64,000 nucleotides of DNA from Rhizobium sp. NFR07 (GTDB lineage Bacteria; Pseudomonadota; Alphaproteobacteria; Rhizobiales; Rhizobiaceae): NCBI RefSeq assembly GCF_900111905.1, contig NZ_FOKM01000012.1, positions 1-64,000 on the forward strand, in the 5' to 3' direction. Below are positions 42,069-50,666 of this stretch, in pieces. The notes under the pieces were generated by a model. It searched no databases. It was not told the DNA's origin and worked only from the letters and a program-made list of their open reading frames with translations. The stretch's first letter is position 1, and the number at the start of each line of letters is the position of its first letter. Made by a program: the position numbers and the translations under genes.

Positions 42069-42207
42069 GGATTTACTCCCAGTTTTTAGGTGAGTGCATA
42101 TTTGGGCTCCAGCGCAATACCCACCATCACTGCGCCGGAAAACTGTTCCACCTTTGGTGTATTTCTTATTCGACCCAAACTAATCTGAAGTCAGAAAAGT
42201 CCTGCTG

Positions 42208-42561
42208 TCAATCTTTCTTCTTCCACGAAAAGGCCGAGGTCGATTCGTAGAGCCAGTAGTAGTTTTGAACCATCTGGCGCGTGCGGCGAATGCGGAATCC
42301 ACTGAACGAAAACACCGCCAGAAGCACAACGTCGATGACGTAGTAGAAGGGGCTGATGAACGGTCCCTGGAACAGCGCGTAATGCATGAACCGCATCACG
42401 ACGCCGAGCAGCAGCGTATAGGCAATGACTTGCCCGTAGCCGCCCCAACCATCCGCGACCGCCTTGCCGGCGCGCCACGCCGTCCAGAAGCCGAGCAGCA
42501 TCACCATGCCACGGAGGAAGTAGCGAACGCCCGTATCGGTTTCGAAGAACAGGCCCTGCAT
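42208..42561 (-). CDS. Small membrane protein of the liv operon (DUF6867-like)
   Basis: This 117-residue protein has three predicted membrane helices (RYFLRGMVMLLGFWTAWRAG, QVIAYTLLLGVVMRFMHYALF, FYYVIDVVLLAVFSFSGFRI) and a basic C-terminal tail. Proteins of this type recur between livF and the binding-protein gene in Rhizobiales, so an accessory role in amino-acid uptake is possible. The DUF number is recalled, not verified. Confidence 0.7.
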   Translation of the reverse strand: MQGLFFETDTGVRYFLRGMVMLLGFWTAWRAGKAVADGWGGYGQVIAYTLLLGVVMRFMHYALFQGPFISPFYYVIDVVLLAVFSFSGFRIRRTRQMVQNYYWLYESTSAFSWKKKD

Positions 42562-42600
42562 GTCAGTGTCTCCCGATGGCCAGGATAAGAATGATCGCGC

Positions 42601-43329
42601 TCAATGCCGGCCTCCTTCGAGATAGGCGGCGCGCACTTCCGGATTGGCAAGCAGTTCTTTGCCCGATCCGCTCATCGTCACCTTGCCGTTGACCATCACA
42701 TAGGCGCGGTCGGACAGCTTCAGAGCTGCGAATGCATTCTGCTCGACGAGGAAGACGGTCAGTCCCTCCTCCTTGTTGAGCTTCTTGATCGCCTCGAAAA
42801 TGCCCTTGACGATCAGGGGTGCCAGACCAAGCGAAGGCTCGTCTAGGAGAAGCAGCTTCGGGCGCGCCATCAATGCGCGGCCGATCGACAGCATCTGCTG
42901 CTCGCCGCCCGAAAGCGTGCCGCCGCGCTGGCTCTGACGCTCCTTGAGACGCGGGAACATCACGAAGATCTTCTCGACGTCTTCCTTGAAGTATTTGAGG
43001 TTGTCGAGATTGGCGCCCATCTGCAGGTTTTCCAGCACGGTCATGCGCGGAAAGATGCGGCGGCCTTCAGGCGATTGGGCGATGCGCTTGCGGGCAATCA
43101 GATGGGTCGGCAGCTTGGTGATGTCCTCGCCGTCGAAGATGACCTGGCCGACGCGCGCCTGGGGGCTGCCGCAGATCGTCATCATCAGCGTCGACTTGCC
43201 GGCGCCATTGGCGCCGATCAGACTGACGATCTCGCCCTTGTTGACGTCGACATCGACACCGGCAAGTGCACGGATATTGCCATAATAGGTCTCGACACCC
43301 TGAACCTTCAGAAGGGTTTCACCGGCCAT
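42601..43329 (-). CDS. livF: Branched-chain amino-acid ABC transporter ATPase LivF
   Basis: This 242-residue ATPase has Walker A GANGAGKST, signature LSGGEQQML and Walker B LLLDEPSLGLAPLI, characteristic of LivF/BraG. The start overlaps the livG stop by one base (TGATG). With LivG it energises the LivHM channel. Confidence 0.95.
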   Translation of the reverse strand: MAGETLLKVQGVETYYGNIRALAGVDVDVNKGEIVSLIGANGAGKSTLMMTICGSPQARVGQVIFDGEDITKLPTHLIARKRIAQSPEGRRIFPRMTVLENLQMGANLDNLKYFKEDVEKIFVMFPRLKERQSQRGGTLSGGEQQMLSIGRALMARPKLLLLDEPSLGLAPLIVKGIFEAIKKLNKEEGLTVFLVEQNAFAALKLSDRAYVMVNGKVTMSGSGKELLANPEVRAAYLEGGRH

Positions 43330-44228
43330 CAGACGGTCCCCTCTTCGATAACGCCCTTGTCGAGCTTTTCCTCGATTTCTTCAACTTCATCATCCTCGAC
43401 GCCGAGATAGGCAGCAATCACCTTCGGGTCGTTCTTCACATGGTCCGGCGTGCCGTCGGAAATCTTCTGGCCATATTCGAGAACCACGACATGGTCGGAG
43501 ATCTCCATGACGACCGACATGTCGTGCTCGATCAGGAGCAGCGATGTGCCCTCGTCGCGAATGCCGCGCAGAAGCGCGTTCAGCGTCAGCGATTCCTTCG
43601 GGTTCAGACCGGCCGCCGGCTCGTCCAGGCAGAGCAGCTCCGGCCCGGTGCACATGGCGCGAGCAATTTCCAGGCGACGCTGGGCGCCGTAGGAGAGGTC
43701 ACCCGCCGGATCGTCGGCGCGATCGATCAGATCGGCCTTCTCCAGCCAGTAGCGTGCCTTCTCGATCGCGTCGGCAGCAGCCGTCCGATAGGCCGGCAGG
43801 CCGAGCAGACCGAGAATGGTGAAGCCCGAAGCCTTCATCAGCACGTTGTGCTGCGCGACCAGCAGGTTTTCCAGAACAGTCAGGCCGGAAAACAGCCGGA
43901 TGTTCTGGAAGGTGCGCGCGACCTTCGCCTTCTTGGTAATGTCGAAATCCGGCAGTCGCTCGAGGAGATGCTCCTCGCCGTTCTTCTGCCGCATGGTGAT
44001 CATGCCCATCGTCGGCTTGTAGAAGCCGGTGATGCAGTTGAACACGGTGGTCTTGCCCGCGCCGTTCGGGCCGATCAGCGCGGTGATGTCACCGCGCCTG
44101 GCTTCGAACGAGAAGTCGTTGATCGCCATAAGGCCACCGAACTTCATCGACAGGTGTTCGACCTTGAGCAGCGTATCGCCAGCCATGTTGCTTGCCGTAT
44201 TGGATGTCATCGTCGTTCCGGTCGCCAT
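43329..44228 (-). CDS. livG: Branched-chain amino-acid ABC transporter ATPase LivG
   Basis: This 299-residue ATPase has Walker A GPNGAGKTT, VARTFQNIRLFSGLTVLENL, signature LSYGAQRRLEIARA and Walker B LLCLDEPAAGLNP, typical of LivG/BraF. The C-terminus has an acidic extension of about 25 residues (EDDEVEEIEEKLD) beyond the usual end. Overlaps by one base with livM and livF show a tight operon. Confidence 0.95.
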   Translation of the reverse strand: MATGTTMTSNTASNMAGDTLLKVEHLSMKFGGLMAINDFSFEARRGDITALIGPNGAGKTTVFNCITGFYKPTMGMITMRQKNGEEHLLERLPDFDITKKAKVARTFQNIRLFSGLTVLENLLVAQHNVLMKASGFTILGLLGLPAYRTAAADAIEKARYWLEKADLIDRADDPAGDLSYGAQRRLEIARAMCTGPELLCLDEPAAGLNPKESLTLNALLRGIRDEGTSLLLIEHDMSVVMEISDHVVVLEYGQKISDGTPDHVKNDPKVIAAYLGVEDDEVEEIEEKLDKGVIEEGTV

Positions 44229-45616
44229 CAGCCGTGACCTTCCTTGGTAAAGCTGCCGGAGACAGCCTTTCGTTCCTTGAGGAAGGCCGTCGGTTCTCGT
44301 GAGCCGACGAAGCCGCGCGGCTTGAACAGCATGACGATGATCATCGCCAGACCGAAGAGCAGCATGCGGTAGAGTTCAGGCGTGAAGTCGGGGCCGAAGA
44401 CATGCTTGAGGAATTCCATCTCGCGCAGAAGCTCGGTGCCGCCAACCATGACGACAGCCGCGATCGCGATGCCGGTGAGCGAGCCCATGCCGCCGAGAAC
44501 GACGATCGCCAGGATGACCGCCGATTCCAGGAAGACGAAGCTTTCCGGAGAGACGAAGCCCTGGCGGGCGGCGAAGAAGGAGCCGGCAAAGCCGCCGAAC
44601 ATGGCGCCCGTGGCGAAAGCCGTCAGCTTGGTCATGACCGTGTTGATGCCGAGCGAACGGCAGGCGATCTCGTCCTCGCGCAGCGCTTCCCATGCACGGC
44701 CGATCGGCATGCGGCGCAGGCGGATCGTCACATAGGCGGTGAGCAGGCAGAGCGCCAGGATGACGTAGAACAGGAAGATCTTGTAATAGACCGACGAGCT
44801 CGGCAGTCCCCAGGCCTTGTTGAAGTTGTTGGCAGCACCGACATCGAAGGACCAGATGCCGAAGAACGAAGCCTTGGCGATGCCCGAGATGCCGAAGGTG
44901 CCGCGGGTGACATCGGTCCAGTTGATAAGCACCAGACGGATGATCTCACCGAAGGCAAGCGTCACGATTGCCAAGTAGTCACCTCTCAGACGCAACACTG
45001 GGAAGCCGAGGATAATGCCCCAGAAGCCGGCCAGGATGCCCGCGAGCGGCAGGAGCAGCCAAAACGAGAAGCCGAAATTCGCCGAAAGCAGCGCGTAGGA
45101 ATAGGCGCCGACCGCGTAGAAAGCGACGTAGCCGAGGTCCAACAGGCCGGCGAGACCGACGACGATGTTCAGACCCCAGGCGAGCATCACGTAGATGAGG
45201 ATCTGGATGCCGAAATTGTCGACATATTTCAGCGAGCCCTGGCGGCCGAAGATCAGCATCGCGAGGAACGGATAACAGACCAGGAAGAGCAGAGCGATCT
45301 TCAGGAAGTGCTTGTGGAAGAAGCTCTTCTGGTCGGAGATCTCGAGCACGCCGCTCTTGGCCTTGGCGAGCTTGCGGCTGTCGAGATGCGGCTTGATGAA
45401 GCCGACCGTCAGGAAGCGCCCGATGGCGGCGATGGCCACGAAGATGGCGAGCAGGCCCCAGCGCGTACGCCAGACCAGCTGGTTGTTGATGTCCTGATAG
45501 GTCTCGATGCCGACAAACAGGAGAAACATGCCGAAGGCGATGAGGCCGGCGAACACGCCTTCCTTCACGGCCTTTGCCATGAGGCCGGGTTCGTTCTTTT
45601 CCAACTGCGTCGTCAT
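44228..45616 (-). CDS. livM: Branched-chain amino-acid permease LivM
   Basis: This 462-residue permease has LivM core motifs (LNIVVGLAGLLDLGYVAFYAVGAY, GDYLAIVTLAFGEIIRLV, GRAWEALREDEIACRSLGI). An N-terminal extension of about 130 residues contains further helices, which is usual for rhizobial and Pseudomonas BraE/LivM proteins. It is separated from livH by one base. Confidence 0.94.
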   Translation of the reverse strand: MTTQLEKNEPGLMAKAVKEGVFAGLIAFGMFLLFVGIETYQDINNQLVWRTRWGLLAIFVAIAAIGRFLTVGFIKPHLDSRKLAKAKSGVLEISDQKSFFHKHFLKIALLFLVCYPFLAMLIFGRQGSLKYVDNFGIQILIYVMLAWGLNIVVGLAGLLDLGYVAFYAVGAYSYALLSANFGFSFWLLLPLAGILAGFWGIILGFPVLRLRGDYLAIVTLAFGEIIRLVLINWTDVTRGTFGISGIAKASFFGIWSFDVGAANNFNKAWGLPSSSVYYKIFLFYVILALCLLTAYVTIRLRRMPIGRAWEALREDEIACRSLGINTVMTKLTAFATGAMFGGFAGSFFAARQGFVSPESFVFLESAVILAIVVLGGMGSLTGIAIAAVVMVGGTELLREMEFLKHVFGPDFTPELYRMLLFGLAMIIVMLFKPRGFVGSREPTAFLKERKAVSGSFTKEGHG

Positions 45617-45617
45617 G

Positions 45618-46520
45618 TCAGACCTTTTCCACTTCCGGACGGCCGAGAATGCCGGTCGGCTTGAAGATCAGCACGAAAGCCAGGATGCCGAAGGTCGCGA
45701 CATCCTTGTAGGCGATCGAGAAATAGGCCGACCACAGGCTTTCGATGAGGCCGATCAGGAGGCCACCGAGAACGGCGCCCGGCAGCGAGCCGATGCCGCC
45801 TAGAACAGCCGCGGTGAAGGCCTTCACGCCAGGGATGAAGCCGTCGTTGAAGGAGGCCACGCCATAATACATCAGGTACATGGCACCGGCGACCGCCGCG
45901 AGAGCAGCACCCATGATGAAGGTGATCGAGATGGTGCGGTCGACGTCGACGCCGAGCAGCGCCGCCATCTTGCGGTCCTGCTCCGTGGCGCGCTGGGCGC
46001 GGCCAAGCGGCGTCTTGTGGACGATGAACCAGAAGGCTGCGAGCAGGATGGCCGTGATCACCACGATCAGGATCTGCTTGAGCGAGATCGTCAGCGCGCC
46101 GATGTGATAGACATCCGTGACGAGCTGCGGGATCGGCTTGTTACGCGGGCCCTGCGTCACCTGGATGAAGTTGGACAGCGCGATCGACATGCCGATGGCA
46201 GTGATCAGCGGCGCCAGGCGGAACGAACCGCGCAAGGGCCTGTAGGCGATGCGCTCGATCGTCCAGTTCCACAGACCCGTCATCAGCATGCCGACGATGA
46301 GCATGACCAGCAGCAGAAGCGCTACCGGAATGCCGACGAAGAATGAGGTGAGGATCAGGAAGATGATGAGAGCGGCAAAGCCGCCGAGCATGAAAATATC
46401 GCCATGGGCGAAGTTGATCATGCCGATAATGCCGTAAACCATCGTGTAGCCGATTGCGACAAGGCCATAGATGGATCCGAGAGTCAGCCCGTTCACGAGC
46501 TGCTGGATAAAGTATTCCAT
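45618..46520 (-). CDS. livH: Branched-chain amino-acid permease LivH
   Basis: This 300-residue permease begins MEYFIQQLVNGLTLGSIYGLVAIGYTMVYGIIGMINFAHGDIFMLGG, the LivH hallmark. It ends with GGIGSLPGAVLGGLLIGLIES and a short tail. It is the first gene of livHMGF. The 273-base gap upstream (46521-46793) should contain the promoter and is AT-rich near 46600. Confidence 0.94.
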   Translation of the reverse strand: MEYFIQQLVNGLTLGSIYGLVAIGYTMVYGIIGMINFAHGDIFMLGGFAALIIFLILTSFFVGIPVALLLLVMLIVGMLMTGLWNWTIERIAYRPLRGSFRLAPLITAIGMSIALSNFIQVTQGPRNKPIPQLVTDVYHIGALTISLKQILIVVITAILLAAFWFIVHKTPLGRAQRATEQDRKMAALLGVDVDRTISITFIMGAALAAVAGAMYLMYYGVASFNDGFIPGVKAFTAAVLGGIGSLPGAVLGGLLIGLIESLWSAYFSIAYKDVATFGILAFVLIFKPTGILGRPEVEKV

Positions 46521-46793
46521 GCAGTTTCCCCTGGGATGCGGACCGTGCTGGCCGCACCTCTTCGTTCGATGTCCCTTATGGGATCTTCAATTTTTTTGAT
46601 TCCTATCCGTTTCGCTAAAAATGTGAAGTGCAAAAGAAAGAGGCAAATCAAATTTCACGAGCTTTTGCTCGAAATGGCGTAAAACCGCCCATAAATGCCA
46701 GAAATGCGGCACTTAACAGCCAAAATCTGTGCGGAAGACGGTGTGGATAACACCGCCTTCCGGTAGAAATATTTCTATAGAGTTTTACAATTT

Positions 46794-49220
46794 TCAGGAG
46801 CGCATCCGCGATCCGTTGGCATCGAACAACGGCTGCGACTGGAGCTTGGCCGGGAAAAGTTCGCCGAGGATTTCGATCTCCCACCCATCCGACCTGTCCG
46901 CAATCTCCTTCGGAACGTAGCCCATGGCGACCGAGACACCGGACGCATGAGCGTAGCCGCCGGACGTCACCCATCCCCTCACCTCGCCATCGAGCGAGAT
47001 CGGCTCGTCACCGATCACGTCGGCATCCTTTGCATCGACGATTAGCGTGACCAGCCGCAATTCGCCGCCGCTCGCCTTTTCTTCCAGTGCGCCCTGCTTG
47101 CCGATGAAGTCGGCCGGCTTGCTGTAAGCGATGAAGCGTCCGAGCCCGGCTTCCTGCGCGCCATAGAGCGGCCGGTATTCCCGCGACCAACTACCGAAGG
47201 ATTTTTCGACGCGCAGGGCGTTGAGTGCCCGAAGACCGAAGAGCGAGATGCCGAATTCCTCGCCGGCCTCCATGATCGCGTCGAACAGGTAGCGCTGGTA
47301 TTCCGGCTTCATCCAGATCTCGTAGCCGAGGTCGCCGGTATAGCTGACGCGGCCGAGGATTACAGGCGCCATGCCGAGATCGATCTCGCGCACAGCCATG
47401 AACGGAAATGCCGCATCCGACAGGTCGAGATGGGTCAGTTTCTGCAGCACATCGCGGGCTTTCGGTCCTGCAATGGACAGGCCGAGCAGGCCGAGATTGA
47501 GCGCGTCGATCTCCACCGAACCATCCTCGGGCAGATGCTGCTCGAACCAGCGCATGTGATAGTCCTCGGCAATGCCGGAACCGATCAGCAGGAATTCGTC
47601 GTCTTCGAGTGCTGCCAGCGTGAAGTCGCCGATCAGCTTGCCGGCATCGTTCAGCATCGGCGTCAGCGTCATGCGGCCGAGCTGCGGCACCTTGCCCGCC
47701 AGCATGCCGTCCAGCCACTCGCGGGCACTTTCACCGGCCACGAGATATTTGGCGAAGCCCGAGGTTTCCATCATGCCGACGCCGGCGCGCACCGCCTTGG
47801 CCTCGTTTCCGACGTAGTCGAAATCGGTGGAGCGACGCCAAGAGAAAGCATCCGTGACGCCTTCCGGGGCAAACCACAGAGGCGTCTCAAGCCCGTAGGA
47901 CGCGCCGAACACGGCGCCCTTCTCCTTCAGCTTGTCGTAGATCGGCGTCGTCAGCAGCGGACGCGCGCCCGGCAATTCCTCGTTCGGGTAACGGATCGAG
48001 AAGCGACGGGAATAGTTTTCGCGCACCTTGGCATTGGTATAGGCGAGCGTCGCGTAATCGCCGTAGCGGCAAACATCCATGGCGAAGACGTCGAAGCCCG
48101 GATCGCCGTTGATGATCCACTGCGCCAGCGCCAGACCGACGCCACCGCCCTGGCTGAAACCTGCCATGACGGCGCAGGCCGACCAGTAATTCGTCATGCC
48201 GCGCACCGGCCCGACCAGCGGATTGCCGTCCGGCGAGAAGGTGAAGGGGCCGTTGATGATCGTCTTGATGCCGGCATTGTTGAAGGCCGGGAAATGGCAG
48301 AAGCCGACTTCCAGCTCGCCGGAAATGCGCTCGATATCCTCGGCCAGCAGTTCGTGGCCGAAGGTCCAGGGCGTCTCGATCGGCGACCAGGGGCGGCAGT
48401 CCTTCTCATAGGTGCCCATGAGCATGCCGTTGCGTTCCTGGCGGATATAGATCTCGCCGTCGAAATCGACGCAATGCATCAGCTCGCGTCCGGCCTTCTG
48501 GTTGAAGTCGATGACTTCGGGCATGTCCTCGGTGATGAGATACATATGCTCCATGGCGAGCACCGGCAGCTCCAGCCCGACCATGCGGCCGACCTCGCGC
48601 GCCCAGAGGCCGGCCGCATTGACGACATGCTCGGCGCGGATCTCGCCCTTGTCGGTGACCACCCTCCACATGCCGTCCGGCAGCTGGATCAGTTCCTCGA
48701 CCTTGGTGTGGAGATAGATTTCGGCCCCGTTCTTCTTCGCCGACTTCGCATAGGCATGGGTCGTGCCATAGGGATCGAGATGACCTTCATGGGGATCGAA
48801 GACGGCGCCGACGAATTCCTTGGGATCGAGCAGCGGCATCATCTCATGCGCTTCCTCGACCGAAACGAGACGCGCCTCGCCGCCGGCATATTTGCCCTTG
48901 GCGAGCAGCGACTTGAACCAGTCGAAACGTTCGTTCGTCGCCGCCAGCATCAGGCCGGACGTCATGTGCAGGCCGATATCCTGGCCGGAATAGGCCTCGA
49001 TCTCCTTGTAGAGCTCGACCGTGTATTTCTGCAGCTTGGCGACATTCGGGTCGCCGTTGATCGTGTGCATGCCGCCCGCCGCATGCCAAGTCGAGCCCGA
49101 TGTCAGCTCCGAACGCTCGACGAGGACGACGTCGGTCCAGCCGAATTTCGTCAGGTGATAGAGGATGGAACATCCGACGACACCGCCGCCAATCACGACA
49201 ACGCGGGCATGGCTCTTCAT
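46794..49220 (-). CDS. FAD-dependent dimethylglycine/sarcosine dehydrogenase (DAO-GcvT)
   Basis: This 808-residue two-domain flavoprotein has an N-terminal Rossmann FAD motif VVVIGGGVVGCSILYHL and the STWHAAGG motif (His46) that links FAD covalently in dimethylglycine dehydrogenases. The C-terminal half (from about residue 430) is a GcvT-type folate-binding aminomethyl domain (YVGNEAKAVRAGVGMME, RVSYTGDLGYEIW, NALRVEKSFGSWSREYRP). It would oxidatively demethylate dimethylglycine or sarcosine and pass the methylene to tetrahydrofolate. It is near soxBDAG, supporting betaine/choline-derived nitrogen use. Confidence 0.88.
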   Translation of the reverse strand: MKSHARVVVIGGGVVGCSILYHLTKFGWTDVVLVERSELTSGSTWHAAGGMHTINGDPNVAKLQKYTVELYKEIEAYSGQDIGLHMTSGLMLAATNERFDWFKSLLAKGKYAGGEARLVSVEEAHEMMPLLDPKEFVGAVFDPHEGHLDPYGTTHAYAKSAKKNGAEIYLHTKVEELIQLPDGMWRVVTDKGEIRAEHVVNAAGLWAREVGRMVGLELPVLAMEHMYLITEDMPEVIDFNQKAGRELMHCVDFDGEIYIRQERNGMLMGTYEKDCRPWSPIETPWTFGHELLAEDIERISGELEVGFCHFPAFNNAGIKTIINGPFTFSPDGNPLVGPVRGMTNYWSACAVMAGFSQGGGVGLALAQWIINGDPGFDVFAMDVCRYGDYATLAYTNAKVRENYSRRFSIRYPNEELPGARPLLTTPIYDKLKEKGAVFGASYGLETPLWFAPEGVTDAFSWRRSTDFDYVGNEAKAVRAGVGMMETSGFAKYLVAGESAREWLDGMLAGKVPQLGRMTLTPMLNDAGKLIGDFTLAALEDDEFLLIGSGIAEDYHMRWFEQHLPEDGSVEIDALNLGLLGLSIAGPKARDVLQKLTHLDLSDAAFPFMAVREIDLGMAPVILGRVSYTGDLGYEIWMKPEYQRYLFDAIMEAGEEFGISLFGLRALNALRVEKSFGSWSREYRPLYGAQEAGLGRFIAYSKPADFIGKQGALEEKASGGELRLVTLIVDAKDADVIGDEPISLDGEVRGWVTSGGYAHASGVSVAMGYVPKEIADRSDGWEIEILGELFPAKLQSQPLFDANGSRMRS

Positions 49221-49347
49221 TCAAAATCTCCGGCTTTGCGGCGCCGGCACATCGAGCGCCTTGAGGACAAGAATGGCGCGAGCCTAACGGCAATTCCGGG
49301 GGCCTAGTAGTCCGTTCTGCGAAGCCTGATGTCGCGAACTGCCCATT

Positions 49348-50022
49348 CTATGTTCCCTGCGCGGCATCCCCGTTTTCGGCTCCGCCGGCCGCGAGCAGGC
49401 GCGGCAGCATCCCTGCGGCGAAGGCAACCCGCTGTTCGAGTTCCCGCTGCAGCTCGCCTGGATCGGCCCCGAGCATGAGGGCACGCAGATGCAACGTGCC
49501 GAGCGTCGCGCCGACAAACATGTCGGCCAGCATGTCGGGTGTCGGCCCGTCATCCAGCGGCTTGAAACCTTGCCGCTCGAGTTCGCCGACGATGAAGGCT
49601 TTTCCCTTCACCACGCAGTCCCGGTAGAAGCGCTCGGACAGTTCCGGCGCCTTGCCGGCCTCCGAAATGACCAACCGCGTCAACAGGATCTGGCGGGGCG
49701 AGAGAACATAGGCGCACATCTGACTCAGGACACGCGACAGCTGCTCTTCCGGCGTCTGTGCCGGCCGGGCGCGGCCGGAGACCTTCAGCTTGGGAATGTC
49801 GTGGCTGTCGATCAACGCGCCGAACAGCGCCGCCTTGTCGGGAAACAGCTTGTAGACGCTTTTCTTCGCCATGCCGCAGGCACGCGCCACCTCTTCCATG
49901 GTCGCCTCGCCGTAGCCGAGCTCGTCGAACACCCGCTCGGCTGCCTGCAGGATCAGTGCCTTGCGCGCCTCATCGGTCAATGCCGGCGGGCGTCCGGCAG
50001 CGGATCTGGTCGCGCTTTTCAA
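49348..50022 (-). CDS. TetR-family regulator
   Basis: This 224-residue protein has an N-terminal helix-turn-helix (GEATMEEVARACGMAKKSVYKLFPDKAALF, about residues 38-68) and a TetR_C domain with a helical bundle. It lies between the dimethylglycine-dehydrogenase-like gene and soxG, all on the minus strand, so it could control the demethylation genes. No operator palindrome was identified. The effector is unknown. Confidence 0.85.
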   Translation of the reverse strand: MKSATRSAAGRPPALTDEARKALILQAAERVFDELGYGEATMEEVARACGMAKKSVYKLFPDKAALFGALIDSHDIPKLKVSGRARPAQTPEEQLSRVLSQMCAYVLSPRQILLTRLVISEAGKAPELSERFYRDCVVKGKAFIVGELERQGFKPLDDGPTPDMLADMFVGATLGTLHLRALMLGADPGELQRELEQRVAFAAGMLPRLLAAGGAENGDAAQGT

Positions 50023-50107
50023 ACCGCGTATCCCTTCGAATGAAACTGCAAGCCCGCATGCACCCGGATCAAGGCACCAGCATGATGAGGCATCGATATC
50101 GACGCGA

Positions 50108-50659
50108 TCAGTCGCGGCTGAAGGAGGCGGTAAGCGCGAATTCGCGTCCCATCTCCATCAGTTCCTCGAAGAGCGAACCGGCGAACGAGCGTGGCGCGAC
50201 GATCTCGAACCTGTCGTCGCCAGTGCGGGCAAGATTGACCGCCACGTGGCAGCACAGAGCGTTCGTCGATGCGCCGATGACAAAGACGTCGGAATGCAGA
50301 TCGAGCGCCACGCATCTCGCCAAAATCCTGCGTACGCTCGGCCCGTGGATCTCGATCAGCACGCGGCCATCGCTCTGGTCGACATGCGACGCACCGGCAA
50401 TCTCTGCGACGCCCGTTTCGACGGCAGCGGCACCTGAGGTCCGCGACACCAGCAGCCATTCTTCGGGCCCGCAATCGCGGATGTGCGTATCCGCGACCGA
50501 CGACAGCGCCGTCCTGACGGCGGCGCCCTGCCCGCGATGCGCCAGAACGGAGAAGATCGCCGGACGACGCACCACCGAAAGGTGGTTGGGATTGGCATTG
50601 GCTTCGAAGCCGGAGAGATGGTCTTCGAGCACATGCCGATGGAAGAGAGCAAGCGACAT
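50108..50659 (-). CDS. soxG: Sarcosine oxidase gamma subunit SoxG
   Basis: This protein of about 183 residues matches the SoxG family: LSVVRRPAIFSVLAHRGQ, DCGPEEWLLVSR, HVDQSDGRVLIEIHGPSVRRILARCVALDL and the helical end. It has the GcvT-like fold of this subunit and completes the heterotetramer. The ATG at 50659, 7 bases from the soxA stop, was chosen over a longer start inside soxA. Confidence 0.9.
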   Translation of the reverse strand: MSLALFHRHVLEDHLSGFEANANPNHLSVVRRPAIFSVLAHRGQGAAVRTALSSVADTHIRDCGPEEWLLVSRTSGAAAVETGVAEIAGASHVDQSDGRVLIEIHGPSVRRILARCVALDLHSDVFVIGASTNALCCHVAVNLARTGDDRFEIVAPRSFAGSLFEELMEMGREFALTASFSRD

Positions 50660-50666
50660 GGCGATC

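Noticed and set aside
47430..49307. 625-codon plus-strand open frame opposite the dimethylglycine-dehydrogenase-like gene
   Set aside because: Antisense shadow; lacks any domain signature.
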